DNA of 64,000 bases from Bacteroidales bacterium (GCA_017438975.1 JAFRUH010000015.1:1-64000); one strand, 5' to 3'; counted from the stretch's first letter, positions 34,501 through 43,569 are shown. Notes: generated from the sequence alone by a model not told the origin. Made by a program: numbers and translations.

Positions 34501-37500
34501 CAGATGGCCGGCTGCGAAGGAGCCAGCGCAATCCTCCCTGACCGGGAGAAAGAAGACGGACCGGGAACGGTCGGCACGCTGGACATTCCGCTGGACGGGG
34601 CGATCAACAAACGCTGCCTCGAACTCGGCATCTCCCCGGCCAGCTACTGCCTCGCGGCCGCCTATCTCGCCGTCGGAACCTTCTGCGGCAGCCGGAAAGT
34701 CTATATGTGCACCGTCAGCAACGGCCGGTCCGACCTCCGGGTTTCCGACACCGTCGGCATGTTCGTCAATACCCTCGCCCTCGCCGGGGATACCGGAGAG
34801 GATGACATCGCCGCTTACCTCCGGACAACCGACCGGAATTTCACCGAAGCCCGGGCCCATGAATACTACCCCTTCGCCCGTGTTTCCTCCGATTTCGGAT
34901 TCCAGCCCCAGGTCATGCTCGCCTACCAGGTGGGCCTTCTGGAAGAATACAAGGCCGGCGGAAAAGTCCTTGTCCGCGAGGACCTTGCCGGGGCGAGCCC
35001 GATGTTCCCCGTCAGCATCTTCGTGAACGGCGTCGAAGGTCCCGAATCCCTGCAGTTCGTCTATGACGAGAGTCTTTACAGCCCCGAACTGATGCAGAGT
35101 TTCGCAAGGACGATGAAGAATATCACGGTCCAGCTCCTCAAGGACGGCGCCCTCAAGGACCTCCTGCTGACCGATCCGAAGCAGGAGTCCCTTCTCGACG
35201 GGTTCAATTCCTGGACCCTTCCCGTCGATGACAAGCAGACGGTCGTCTCCCTCTTCCGCGCCCAGGCCGCCCGGACTCCGAAAGCCCCGGCCGTCCTCTT
35301 CGACGGGAAGGTCCTGACCTACAAGGAACTGGACGATGTGACCGACCGCCTCGCCGCCCATATCGCATCCCTCGGACTCGGAGCGGAAGACGTCGTCTCC
35401 GTCCTGATCGGGAGGAACGAAAAGATGGCCGTAGCGTCCCTCGGCGCCCTGAAGGCGGGCTGCGCCTACCAGCCGCTCGACCCGTCCTATCCGCAGGAAA
35501 GACTCAATTTCATGATCGGCGACGCATCCGCCAAGCTGCTGATCGCCGACGCCGAATTCCGTCCGCTCATCACGGACTATACCGGTCCCGTGTTGGATAC
35601 CGCCGGAATCGACGCCCTCCCGAAGGGCAAGGTGCCTGCGGGTCCGGCCCCCGAAAACCTCTTCATCCTGCTCTACACCTCCGGTTCCACCGGAGTTCCG
35701 AAAGGCTGCATGCTCGAGCAGCGCAACCTCGTCAACTTCTGCGCCTGGTACCGGAACTACTACGGACTGACTCCCGAAAGCCGCGTCGCCGCATACGCCA
35801 GCTACGGATTCGACGCCTGCATGATGGACATGTACCCGGCCCTGACGACCGGCGCCTGCGTCTGCATCATCCCGGAAGAGACCCGTCACGACATGTCCGC
35901 CCTCGACCGTTTCATTACCGACAACGGCGTGACCCACAGTTTCATGACCACGCAGGTCGGCGTGATGTTCGCGAAAAACTATCCCGACAATCCGTCCCTG
36001 AAGCACCTCTCGGTCGGCGGCGAGAAACTCGTCTCCATCGACCCGCCTTCCTATGCCTTCCACAACGGCTACGGCCCGACCGAATGCACCATCTTCTCGA
36101 CGATTTTCGACGTCGCGAAGAAGGAATCGAACATCCCGATCGGACACCCGCTCGACAACCTCCGCCTCTATGTGACCGATCCGGCGACCTGCCGCAGGCT
36201 GCCTGCGGGCGCCGTCGGCGAGCTCCTGATTTCCGGACCGCAGGTCAGCCGGGGCTACCTCAACCGGCCGGAGAAGACGGCTGAGACCTTCATCCCCAAT
36301 CCCTTCGCCTCCGAATACCCCTATGACCGGGCCTACCGGACAGGCGACATCGTGCGCTACCGGATGGACGGGAACATCGAATTCGTAGGCCGCAACGACG
36401 GACAGGTCAAGATCCGGGGCTTCCGCGTCGAGACCAAGGAAGTAGAAGCCGTGATCCGGGATTTCCCGGGCGTCAAGGACGTCACCGTCCAGCCCTTCGA
36501 CAATCCGTCCGGAGGCAAGTTCATCGCCGCGTACGTCGTCTGCGACGGAGACCTCGACACCAAGGCTCTCACCGCATTCATCCAGCAGCGGAAACCGCCC
36601 TACATGGTCCCCGCGGCCTTCGCGAAACTGGACAAGATTCCGCTGAACGTGAACCAGAAGGTCGACCGGAAGGCCCTTCCGGCTCCGGTCATGAGCTCCA
36701 ACGAGTCCTACACGGAACCGGTCGGACCGACAGAAACGGCTCTGTGCGAGGTCTTTGCTGAGATTCTCGGAATGAAGCGCGTCGGCGCCACCGACAACTT
36801 CTTCGACCTCGGCGGAACCTCCCTGATGGTCACGAGCGTCCTGGTCAGCGCCGAGAAACGCGGCCTCAAGTTCTCCTACGGCGACGTCTTCAACAACCCG
36901 ACGGCCCGCTCGCTCGCAGCCTTCCTCGGCGGGGACGGCGAAAAGCCCGTGGAAGACAAGGACGATGTCTATGGCTATGATTACTCGGCCATCGACAGCC
37001 TCCTTGCCGGCAATACGATCGAAGCCTTCCTCGAGGGCGAGAAACAATCGCTCGGGAAGAACATCCTCCTGACCGGCGCGACCGGCTTCCTCGGAATCCA
37101 CGTGCTCCGCGAACTCATCGAACGGACCGGGGACGACACCGCGATCTGGTGCCTCCTCCGCGGAAAGGGGTCCATCACGGCGGAACGCCGCCTTTCCGAG
37201 ATGCTGGTCTACTATTTCGAGAAGAACTACCGGCCGCTGGTCGGGAAGAAGATCCGGCTGATCCAGGGAGACATCTCGGACGGAAAAATCTTCGACTCGA
37301 TCATCGCCTCCGGCACCCCGTTCGACCTCGTCGTGAACTGCGCCGCCAATGTCAAGCATTTCTCCCGCGGGGACGATATCCTGCAGGTCAACTACTACGG
37401 CGTCCGGAACCTCGTCGGCTTCTGCCTCGCCAACGGCGCACGGCTGCTGCATGTATCGACCATCAGCGTCGGCGGCATGAGCGAAGGAAGCGTCCCGAAG

Positions 37501-38166
37501 GAGATGGACGAAAGGATGCTCTTCTTCAACCAGAACACGGACAACCAGTACGTCGTTTCCAAGTTCCTGGCCGAACGGTTCATCCTCGAAAAGGTCGCGG
37601 AGGGCAAGTTGAACGCGAAAATCATCCGTGTCGGCAACCTCTCCCCGCGCGCGGAGGACGGCGAATTCCAGGTCAATTTCAATTCCAACGCCTCGATGGG
37701 CCGGCTCAAGGCCTACCGGATGCTGGGGGCGGTCCCCTATTCGATGCTGGAGGCGAAGATGGAGTTCTCGCCCATCGATGAAACGGCGAAGGCCGTGGTC
37801 CTGCTTGCCGGAACGCCGAAGGCAAACTGCGTCTTCCACGCCGAGAACGACCACCTGCTCCCGATGGACGACATCCTCTCGCGGCTGCACAACGACGACG
37901 GAACCCCGCTCGAATATGTCGAGGACGGAGAGTTCCTGAGCCGGATGGACAAAGCGAAAGAAGATCCGGAAAAATCCCGGATCCTCTCAAGTATCATCGC
38001 CTATACCCAGGCGGAAGGCCAGACGCAGCTCGTCGAGAACGTGGCCAGTGTTTCCTTTACGATGCAGGTCCTGCACCGTCTCGGATTCCGGTGGGACGCA
38101 ACCTCGCGCGACTATGTCGACATGATCTTCGATATGCTCGCAACGATGCGGTATTTCGAAGAGTAG
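31525..38166 (+). CDS. Dimodular nonribosomal peptide synthetase with terminal reductase (A-T-C-A-T-R)
   Basis: This 2213-residue cytoplasmic synthetase has these parts: residues 1-215, C-terminal half of a condensation domain without HHxxxDG; A1 about 222-705; T1 about 715-790 with carrier Ser754 (Y-G-L-T-S-L); C about 810-1215 with H-H-L-I-F-D-G at 935-941; A2 about 1238-1715; T2 about 1730-1805 with Ser1766 (L-G-G-T-S-L); thioester reductase about 1845-2205 with G-A-T-G-F-L-G at 1851-1857 and Y2009/K2013. It should join two amino acids and release them as a dipeptide aldehyde, as known for gut NRPSs that give pyrazinones. By-eye specificity codes are DAGLFGAVYK (A1) and DAMFSGGIFK (A2); both start with the Asp that binds the amino group, but I cannot name the residues. 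There is no phosphopantetheinyl transferase in the window. Confidence 0.93.
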   Translation: MSTSTLDRDRKWFLDTFAKASQLESRLIPDILGAKEESVRKAVFPASLNLPDDVLRTAFGLTLSVWSADTRACFSTSWGDAPESPVFLEWTPETQLKELTDTVRKQLEGTRKHGAYSYEEGAKDLELDRSVHFGGPACPKEVQLPEGTDVAFYLEKKQMTVFYRTDRYSEGILKQFCDSFSVCAKSMEKAGAAGELEFATKAQVAEVDGFNPAPVAFDPDVTPLELFRKNAAKLSGHPAVVYKGTLLTYAQLDKLTDNLAAHIASIVKPGGVVSIILNRNEYTVVAPLAVLKAGCAYQPLDPSYPTERLSFMVQDAKASLLIADPGLEKLVTDYDGPVLPTGEIPSLKEGKAEVPAPKPEDCAILLYTSGTTGVPKGVQLSLRNLSVYGRSNAANLGIGSESHIANYASFGFDASMGDLATFLASGAALYIIPEELRLDLPALNDFFTQNGITHLLMTTQVATQFAINFPDNPSLKVLFTGGEKLSSFAPPSSYRLVNAYGPTEATVYVVSKDVREQEPDIPIGKPLPGIRAYIVGKNGQRLPVGAAGELLVAGYQVGLGYLGRPDKTAEVFVENPFSDDPAYQKMYRTGDIVRYRADGDIQFIGRKDMQVKIRGFRIELKEVESVIRDFPGITDATVQAFDEEGEGAGKFLAAYVVSDSPVDIEALKAFILERKPPYMVPAVTMQVDAIPLNVNQKVDRKALPKPEAPKRKASNAEAAPFNVLEQELADLIKESVHLEGFGLAEPLISYGLTSLSALRLATELHKKYGIAVDMKTFVKTATLQSIENDILASLLSGHLPAATESRSSEAGPVPLTFQQAGLYFECMKAPSETVYNLPMCWTLPKGIDPEKVRNTFLKVVKCHPAILSRFDTEGGEVRLVPLQEIPEIPILTIPEKEFAACKESFLKPFNLTDGPLFRASVVRTGKGLFLLADFHHLIFDGRSLDVFMSEFCAALDGTEPTPETFSYFDYAADQKASEGGKEYQEAEAFFQEQMAGCEGASAILPDREKEDGPGTVGTLDIPLDGAINKRCLELGISPASYCLAAAYLAVGTFCGSRKVYMCTVSNGRSDLRVSDTVGMFVNTLALAGDTGEDDIAAYLRTTDRNFTEARAHEYYPFARVSSDFGFQPQVMLAYQVGLLEEYKAGGKVLVREDLAGASPMFPVSIFVNGVEGPESLQFVYDESLYSPELMQSFARTMKNITVQLLKDGALKDLLLTDPKQESLLDGFNSWTLPVDDKQTVVSLFRAQAARTPKAPAVLFDGKVLTYKELDDVTDRLAAHIASLGLGAEDVVSVLIGRNEKMAVASLGALKAGCAYQPLDPSYPQERLNFMIGDASAKLLIADAEFRPLITDYTGPVLDTAGIDALPKGKVPAGPAPENLFILLYTSGSTGVPKGCMLEQRNLVNFCAWYRNYYGLTPESRVAAYASYGFDACMMDMYPALTTGACVCIIPEETRHDMSALDRFITDNGVTHSFMTTQVGVMFAKNYPDNPSLKHLSVGGEKLVSIDPPSYAFHNGYGPTECTIFSTIFDVAKKESNIPIGHPLDNLRLYVTDPATCRRLPAGAVGELLISGPQVSRGYLNRPEKTAETFIPNPFASEYPYDRAYRTGDIVRYRMDGNIEFVGRNDGQVKIRGFRVETKEVEAVIRDFPGVKDVTVQPFDNPSGGKFIAAYVVCDGDLDTKALTAFIQQRKPPYMVPAAFAKLDKIPLNVNQKVDRKALPAPVMSSNESYTEPVGPTETALCEVFAEILGMKRVGATDNFFDLGGTSLMVTSVLVSAEKRGLKFSYGDVFNNPTARSLAAFLGGDGEKPVEDKDDVYGYDYSAIDSLLAGNTIEAFLEGEKQSLGKNILLTGATGFLGIHVLRELIERTGDDTAIWCLLRGKGSITAERRLSEMLVYYFEKNYRPLVGKKIRLIQGDISDGKIFDSIIASGTPFDLVVNCAANVKHFSRGDDILQVNYYGVRNLVGFCLANGARLLHVSTISVGGMSEGSVPKEMDERMLFFNQNTDNQYVVSKFLAERFILEKVAEGKLNAKIIRVGNLSPRAEDGEFQVNFNSNASMGRLKAYRMLGAVPYSMLEAKMEFSPIDETAKAVVLLAGTPKANCVFHAENDHLLPMDDILSRLHNDDGTPLEYVEDGEFLSRMDKAKEDPEKSRILSSIIAYTQAEGQTQLVENVASVSFTMQVLHRLGFRWDATSRDYVDMIFDMLATMRYFEE

Positions 38167-38187
38167 GAAGCGCTCCGGAACTGGGGA

Positions 38188-38781
38188 TCAGAACTTCATG
38201 GACAGGGTCATGCCGGCGACAGCCGCAGTGCCGTCCGCGGTCATGACGGGGCTGACCGAAGGATAGAGGTTGAAGCCCATGGGGCGTTGTTTGCCCTGGA
38301 GGTCCTGGTAGTACATGTTCTTGACCTTGGCGACGCGGGAGGCATCGCAGATGTTCCAGATGTAATAGCCCAGGTCTACGGCTAAGATACCGAGCACCGC
38401 ATAGCCCCACGGCTTGGCGGCCTTCTCGTCCATGTAAACGAAGTCCCCGTTTTCCTTGACATACTTGCCGTTCGCATCCTTGGCGAGATAGTCGGTAAAC
38501 TTCGATGCGCACACGTGGCCGGCGACGCCGAGAGCGACATCACCGGCCAGGATACCGATACCGCGGCCAGTCTCCTTGCAGATCATCTGACCGAGACCGG
38601 GGACGACGGCGGAAGCCACGGCGGACCAGCCTTTCGAATAAGGGTCGGCTGCATTCCGGACATACTGTCTGGGGTTGTATATGTTTTTCAGGTCCCTGTA
38701 TTTCATACCGGGAACGATCTGAGCGGACAGGGTTGTCGCCGTCAGGACGACAGCCGCGAGCATGATAAAGAAACGTTTCAT
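38188..38781 (-). CDS. DUF5683-like membrane protein
   Basis: This 197-residue protein has a signal peptide ending L-S-A-Q. The core has two short hydrophobic segments and the phrase A-S-A-V-V-P-G-L-G-Q-M, the hallmark of DUF5683 (P-G-L-G-Q), then a second hydrophobic stretch near Y-A-V-L-G-I-L-A-V-D-L-G-Y-Y-I-W-N. Function unknown. The ATG at 38781 opens the signal peptide and lies 23 bases after a -7 element. It converges with the NRPS gene and is probably unrelated to it. Confidence 0.7.
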   Translation of the reverse strand: MKRFFIMLAAVVLTATTLSAQIVPGMKYRDLKNIYNPRQYVRNAADPYSKGWSAVASAVVPGLGQMICKETGRGIGILAGDVALGVAGHVCASKFTDYLAKDANGKYVKENGDFVYMDEKAAKPWGYAVLGILAVDLGYYIWNICDASRVAKVKNMYYQDLQGKQRPMGFNLYPSVSPVMTADGTAAVAGMTLSMKF

Positions 38782-38804
38782 AGTACTTGAATTAAGAATT
38801 TGCA

Positions 38805-38812
38805 CAAAAATA
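38805..38812 (-). promoter_or_regulatory. -7 element (TATTTTTG, minus strand) of the DUF5683-like gene
   Basis: Exact TAnnTTTG on the minus strand, 23 bases before the ATG at 38781. Confidence 0.6.
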
Positions 38813-38885
38813 CGGCAAAAAACGGTTATTTGATTCTCTTCCCTGGAAAAATTACGCCGGAATCCGGAAATTCCGGGAAATGGCG

Positions 38886-38893
38886 TATCTTTG
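38886..38893 (+). promoter_or_regulatory. -7 element (TATCTTTG) of the EamA gene
   Basis: Exact TAnnTTTG. A TTG inside it (38891) opens a long reading frame but cannot be the start; the TTG at 38915, 21 bases further on, can. Confidence 0.65.
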
Positions 38894-38914
38894 CTCCCCG
38901 AATCTGAAACCGCC

Positions 38915-39835
38915 TTGAAAAGGAACCTTCATATCGACAGGAGACGTCTCCTCGGTTATGCGGCCGGCATCATGGCCGGCGTTTCATACGGGACCAACCC
39001 CCTATTCGGGAAGGCCCTGATGGAGAGCGGCGTGCCCGTCATGGTCATGCTCTTCTTCCGATATGGATTCGCGGCCCTCTTCCTGGCAGTCTGGATGCTC
39101 TTCGGGAAGGAATCCTTCCGGGCGAGCCGGCGCGAAATCGGCGTCCTGACCCTGCTGGGCATTCTGTTCGCAGGAAGCAGCATCACCCTCTTCTGTTCCT
39201 ATGAATTCATCCCCTCGGGGCTCGCAACGACACTGATTTACCTGTATCCGGTATTCGTGGCCCTGATCATGGTCTTTCTACGGATCTATCCCAGCTGGCA
39301 GACCTGGCTCTCGATCCTGGCCACCTTCGGGGGCATCCTTCTTCTTTCCGCCCCCTCGGGCGGTGAACAGATCCGCATCCCGGGCGTATTGCTGGCCATC
39401 GGGTCGGCCCTTTGCTATTCATTCTTTCTAGTCGTCGTGAACCGGAGCAAACGGATCCGGAACGTTTCGGAGCATACGCTGACCCTTTATTCGCTGGTGA
39501 CCGGCGCCGCCCTTTTCGCCATTATCCGCAGGTTTCAGGGCGGGGGCATGCTCGAAGGAATCGACACCGCTGCCGACTGGGGGAACCTCATCGGCCTGGC
39601 CATCGTACCGACAATGATCTCGATGCTCACGCTGGCGATGTCCTCCCGTTATATCGGTCCGACGAAAACAGCGGTCCTGGGCGTGTTTGAACCGCTCACG
39701 GCCATTCTCATCGGGACGTTCCTGTTCGGAGAGACCCTGACGGCGAAGATGGCCGTCGGAATCGCCATCTGCGTCGCCGCCGTCGTGTTCATGATCCTGA
39801 AACCCGGAAATGCCGCCCGGAAGAAAAATAATTAG
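38915..39835 (+). CDS. EamA/DMT-family transporter
   Basis: This 306-residue inner-membrane protein has ten hydrophobic segments in two repeated halves, each opening with an EamA unit (A-G-V-S-Y-G-T-N-P-L-F-G-K near residue 20). Drug/metabolite transporters of this type export small metabolites; the substrate is open. The start is a TTG followed by AAA (38915), chosen because the promoter element ends 22 bases before it; the only ATG (38972) would cut segment 1. It lies about 750 bases after the NRPS with an opposite-strand gene between, so export of the NRPS product is only a possibility. The next gene starts 5 bases after its stop. Confidence 0.88.
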   Translation: MKRNLHIDRRRLLGYAAGIMAGVSYGTNPLFGKALMESGVPVMVMLFFRYGFAALFLAVWMLFGKESFRASRREIGVLTLLGILFAGSSITLFCSYEFIPSGLATTLIYLYPVFVALIMVFLRIYPSWQTWLSILATFGGILLLSAPSGGEQIRIPGVLLAIGSALCYSFFLVVVNRSKRIRNVSEHTLTLYSLVTGAALFAIIRRFQGGGMLEGIDTAADWGNLIGLAIVPTMISMLTLAMSSRYIGPTKTAVLGVFEPLTAILIGTFLFGETLTAKMAVGIAICVAAVVFMILKPGNAARKKNN

Positions 39836-39840
39836 AAAAG

Positions 39841-40692
39841 ATGAAAGCAAACTATTCCAAGACTGTCAGCATAGCGATTATCGCCGTAATCTATACTATC
39901 GCCATCGCCGTCGGAATCGGCGCCTTTGAGAAACTGGCTTATGCGATGCCCGAAATCCGGGCGCTGCTCGTCGCGGATGTGCTTGCGACGCTCATCGTCT
40001 GGCTGTTCGGCCTCAATTTCAAGAACGTATCCGTCTACGACCCCTACTGGAGCGTCATCCCCCCGGTCGTGTTCACCCTCCTGGCCGTGTACAAGGGCTG
40101 TTTTTCGCTCCCGGTCATCCTTCTTCTCATTGCGGTCTGGTTTTGGGGGATCCGCCTCACGGCCAACTGGGCCGCAACTTTCAAGGGACTTGCCCATGAG
40201 GACTGGCGCTATACCCGGTATCGGGAAACGCTTCCGCCCTTCCTCTTCCAGCTGACCAATTTCTTCTGCCTGAACATGATGCCCACGCTGCTGGTTTTCG
40301 CCTGCATGATCCCCGGCCTGAAGTTATTCGAGGTCACGGACAGCGCAAACGGGCTGACCTGGCTGGGGTTCCTGATGTGCATCGCCGCCGCCAGCATCCA
40401 GCTGGTTGCGGACACCCAGAGCCACCGTTTCCGCGCCCTGAATCCGGGACAGGTCTGCAACGTCGGGCTCTGGGAACATGGGCGCCACCCCAACTATTTC
40501 GGTGAGATCCTGCTCTGGTGGGGAATCTGGGTGATGTACGCCTCTTTCCGCGGCCTTGACCTGCTGATTGCGGCGCCGTTCGCGATGACCGCCCTCTTCC
40601 TTTTTATCAGCATCCCCATGATGGAGCGCCGGCAACTGGAAAACAAACCCGGCTACGCGGATTACAGGAAGCAGACGCGCATCCTGATCTAA
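39841..40692 (+). CDS. DUF1295 membrane protein (steroid 5-alpha-reductase-like)
   Basis: This 283-residue inner-membrane protein has about seven segments. The C-terminal block W-E-H-G-R-H-P-N-Y-F-G-E-I-L-L-W-W-G is the diagnostic NADPH-binding region of DUF1295 and the 5-alpha-reductase/ICMT superfamily. Such proteins reduce or methylate lipid-like substrates; the substrate here is unknown. The gene is probably co-transcribed with the EamA gene (5 bases apart). Its stop is 6 bases from the stop of the convergent BASS transporter gene. Confidence 0.9.
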   Translation: MKANYSKTVSIAIIAVIYTIAIAVGIGAFEKLAYAMPEIRALLVADVLATLIVWLFGLNFKNVSVYDPYWSVIPPVVFTLLAVYKGCFSLPVILLLIAVWFWGIRLTANWAATFKGLAHEDWRYTRYRETLPPFLFQLTNFFCLNMMPTLLVFACMIPGLKLFEVTDSANGLTWLGFLMCIAAASIQLVADTQSHRFRALNPGQVCNVGLWEHGRHPNYFGEILLWWGIWVMYASFRGLDLLIAAPFAMTALFLFISIPMMERRQLENKPGYADYRKQTRILI

Positions 40693-40698
40693 GCGGGG

Positions 40699-41625
40699 TC
40701 ATGCCCCGTGACGGGAATAGAATCTCGCGACGATGGCGCCGCTGATGTTGTGCCAGACGCTGAAGAGCGCGCCCGGAATGGTCGCCAGAGGGTAGGCGGC
40801 GAAGTGCAGGGTCGCCAGCGAGGACGCCAGCCCGCTGTTCTGCATGCCCACCTCGATGCTGACGGCGCGACGCTTGGCCGGCGACAGATGCAGGAGAAGG
40901 CCGATCAGGTAGCCGGCGGCAAGGCCGCAGACGTTGTGGAGCACGACCACCAGGAGGACGATCCACCCTCCGGAGAGCAGTTTATGGGCATTGGCGGCGA
41001 TGACGATGAGCACGATAAGGCAGATGGCAAGGGAGGACAAGGCGGGCAGATAACCCGCCGCCCGCTCCGTCGTCCGGGGCCAGATCCGCTTCACGACAAG
41101 GCCGAGCGCGATGGGCAGGATAACGACCCAGAGGATGCTCAGCAGCATCCCGGCGACATCGACATCCACCATCTCCCCGGCCAGCAGCCACACGAGCAGG
41201 GGCGTCAGGACCGGGGCCAGCAGCGTGGACATGGCCGTCATCCCGACCGAGAGCGCCAGGTCTCCCCTCGCCAGGAAGGTGATGACATTGGAGGCCGTTC
41301 CGCCCGGGCAGCAGCCCACCAGGATGACGCCGATGGCGAGCGCCTCTTCCAGACGGAAAACCCGGGTCAAGGCAAATGCGAGGAGCGGCATCACCGTGAA
41401 CTGCGCCAGACAGCCGACGAGCACGTCCCTGGGGCGGCTGAACACCACGCGGAAATCCTCCGTCTTGAGGGTCAGGCCCATGCCGAACATGATGATCCCC
41501 AGCAGCGGATTGATGAGCCGTGGCTTCAGATGGCTCAGCGTATCGGGGAAAAGGAGGGCCGCCACCGCCGACAGCAGCACCAGCACCCCCATATAATCCG
41601 AGATCAGTTTACAGAGACGTTTCAA
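40699..41625 (-). CDS. Bile acid:sodium symporter (BASS) family transporter
   Basis: This 308-residue protein has about ten membrane segments. The family motif G-C-C-P-G-G-T-A-S-N (about residues 103-112) and the second unwound-helix block S-I-E-V-G-M-Q-N-S-G-L-A are intact, so sodium-coupled transport is likely. Bacterial members carry bile acids, pantoate or other organic anions; the substrate is not predictable. The start is a TTG followed by AAA (minus strand, 41625), 17 bases after the preceding gene; no ATG is available in a suitable place. It is the last gene of a minus-strand run. Confidence 0.9.
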   Translation of the reverse strand: MKRLCKLISDYMGVLVLLSAVAALLFPDTLSHLKPRLINPLLGIIMFGMGLTLKTEDFRVVFSRPRDVLVGCLAQFTVMPLLAFALTRVFRLEEALAIGVILVGCCPGGTASNVITFLARGDLALSVGMTAMSTLLAPVLTPLLVWLLAGEMVDVDVAGMLLSILWVVILPIALGLVVKRIWPRTTERAAGYLPALSSLAICLIVLIVIAANAHKLLSGGWIVLLVVVLHNVCGLAAGYLIGLLLHLSPAKRRAVSIEVGMQNSGLASSLATLHFAAYPLATIPGALFSVWHNISGAIVARFYSRHGA

Positions 41626-41642
41626 TGGAAAAGAGACCGGAA

Positions 41643-43550
41643 TCAGTTGCCGGTTCCGTCATAGCCAAGCTTGCCTACGCGAGGCTGCTTGTAGCAGAGG
41701 ACGAATCCGTCTTCCGACGGACGGAATCCGTATGTATCTTCACTCTCGTAATATGCGCCATCCTTCGCATACTGCAAGGCATCCTGCAGCTTGGGGAAAT
41801 TCTTTTCGGTAGAGCAGTTCTCCCGGCTGTTCGGGACCAGGATAAGCGGAGCCTGGTTCCACCCGTACAGCGTCGTAAGATAATTGAAGCAGTGGTGGGC
41901 GATCTGCACCAGGTCGGTCTTCCAGGATGCCTGGGTGTAGTTGCGGACGATGATCTTCTCCGCCTCTACGTTCGTATCGCCGTAAAGGATGGCCGTACGT
42001 CCGCCCATCGTCACCTTGAGTACGGTGGAAGTACAGTTGAAATCACGGAGCGGATACTTCGTCGGGTCTTCCGCCCTGACGGCGTCTTCATGGGTGTACA
42101 TCACGTCAATTCCCATGGACGCCAGGTCCAGATGCATGCCGGTATGGGGCTTCAGGTATACGACATCCGGGTAATAGGTCCTCAGGGTGTGCCGGAACTG
42201 GCTCGCATATGCAGTACTGGCGGGCCTTACCACGAAGGCCGGGAAATTGAACATCACCCTCTGCAGGTCCACCTTGTCATAATACCTTCTCAGGAATCCG
42301 GAGGCACCTGCAAGATGGTCGCTGTGGGAATGCGTTATGAACCAGCAGGATATGCGCACCTTCCCTCCCTCAGGAGTATTTGTAATCTCACGGAGGAAGT
42401 CATATAATCCTTTGTAGAACTCTTCGGAAGTCTGGAAGATGTGGCCGCCGTCCACCAGCATGACCGAACCGTCTCCGGGAAGCAGCGCGTACAACATCCC
42501 GCAGTTCATCGTATCGTGGGTGTTGCCGGCATAGTTCAGGGCGAACTGGTAGATCCCGGGATTCCCGGCAGGTGCGGCCTGATAGGAGAAATCGTCCTGG
42601 GTTACGCCGGACTGCTCGCAGATGACACGCATATAACCCTCGCTGTCCGTATAGTACGCATAAACGGTCTTCCCGTTCCCCTCGAACTGGACATGCATAT
42701 TCTTCTCCAGACATCTTTTCTCCAGGGGTTCGTACCCGGCAGAGGCAAGTACCTTGAGATAATTCTCGAAAGCCTCCGCGCCGACTCCGCTGACGATCTG
42801 CATCTGCGAACATAAATCCGTGCTGCCGTCGGCATCGTTCTCCAAGCCGGGGGCCGAGAAATAGATTCCGTCTGCGACGACGCCCGCTTCCGGACGAGGA
42901 ATGTCGAGATGCCAGGGATCCGAGGGGTTGTCCACGGTCTTCAGCGCTTCACGGCCGGCGACCTCTCCCCTGAGGGTGCGGCTTACGGACTCAAGCGTGT
43001 CGAACTGCCGAAGATCGCCCATGAGCTCGAACTCCCGGATGCGCCCGAAGCCCGTGCTGTCGTTGCCGGCCTCGATACGGACACGGAACAAGCTGGCCTT
43101 GACGGGCCTGAACCGGACGGCGTCCTTCAACATGCCGAGATTCCCTATCGTGGTTTTCTCCCTTGCGTACCTGGCGCCGGGGACCTCTTTCCACTTCTCA
43201 CCGTCCTTGGAGTATTCCAGGTGGTAAATGTTGTTTTCCGAGACCTTCGGATCCCAGAATATCGTCGCTCCCGTCGCCCGGATGGGGTTCGGGAATTTGA
43301 GCTGCAGCCAAGTGCTGAGCCCTTCCGGGTTGCGGAACAAGCCTTCCTCCGGATTCCATGTCCCGCTCAGCTCCGACTCCCATCCGAATTCGTCCGCTTC
43401 GCCGTCCGTGGCTATGAAGGGCATGTAAAATTCATGTTTGTAGCTGTCCGAAGTCGCGGTGGCGAAAAAAGAAAGATTGGACAGGGTGTCCATGTTCCCG
43501 CTGCAGGAGGCGAGCGTAGCTGCCAGCAGCATCAAAGACAATGATTTCAA
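41643..43550 (-). CDS. Lipoprotein with discoidin-like and metallo-beta-lactamase-fold domains
   Basis: A lipoprotein signal (L-A-S-C-S) is followed by an F5/8-type-C (discoidin-like) carbohydrate-binding region at about residues 25-190 and a C-terminal metallo-beta-lactamase-fold domain. The latter has H-S-H-S-D-H-L-A-G, a later G-D-T-N and A-H-H-C, so most metal ligands are in place. A hydrolase attached to the outer membrane and docked on glycans or cell walls is plausible; the substrate is unknown. An ATG at 43565 would leave only 4 bases after the promoter element at 43570; the TTG-AAA at 43550 (635 residues) gives a normal leader and a standard lipoprotein start, so I prefer it. Confidence 0.75.
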   Translation of the reverse strand: MKSLSLMLLAATLASCSGNMDTLSNLSFFATATSDSYKHEFYMPFIATDGEADEFGWESELSGTWNPEEGLFRNPEGLSTWLQLKFPNPIRATGATIFWDPKVSENNIYHLEYSKDGEKWKEVPGARYAREKTTIGNLGMLKDAVRFRPVKASLFRVRIEAGNDSTGFGRIREFELMGDLRQFDTLESVSRTLRGEVAGREALKTVDNPSDPWHLDIPRPEAGVVADGIYFSAPGLENDADGSTDLCSQMQIVSGVGAEAFENYLKVLASAGYEPLEKRCLEKNMHVQFEGNGKTVYAYYTDSEGYMRVICEQSGVTQDDFSYQAAPAGNPGIYQFALNYAGNTHDTMNCGMLYALLPGDGSVMLVDGGHIFQTSEEFYKGLYDFLREITNTPEGGKVRISCWFITHSHSDHLAGASGFLRRYYDKVDLQRVMFNFPAFVVRPASTAYASQFRHTLRTYYPDVVYLKPHTGMHLDLASMGIDVMYTHEDAVRAEDPTKYPLRDFNCTSTVLKVTMGGRTAILYGDTNVEAEKIIVRNYTQASWKTDLVQIAHHCFNYLTTLYGWNQAPLILVPNSRENCSTEKNFPKLQDALQYAKDGAYYESEDTYGFRPSEDGFVLCYKQPRVGKLGYDGTGN

Positions 43551-43569
43551 ACAAATGTTTCTCATATTG

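Noticed and set aside
33790..37890. Very long open frame (1366 codons) on the minus strand inside the NRPS gene
   Set aside because: It mirrors the GC-rich third positions of the NRPS, has no recognisable protein content, and the NRPS domains on the plus strand are certain.
38915..39835. EamA transporter as dedicated exporter of the NRPS product
   Set aside because: It has its own promoter and an opposite-strand gene lies between; proximity alone is weak evidence.
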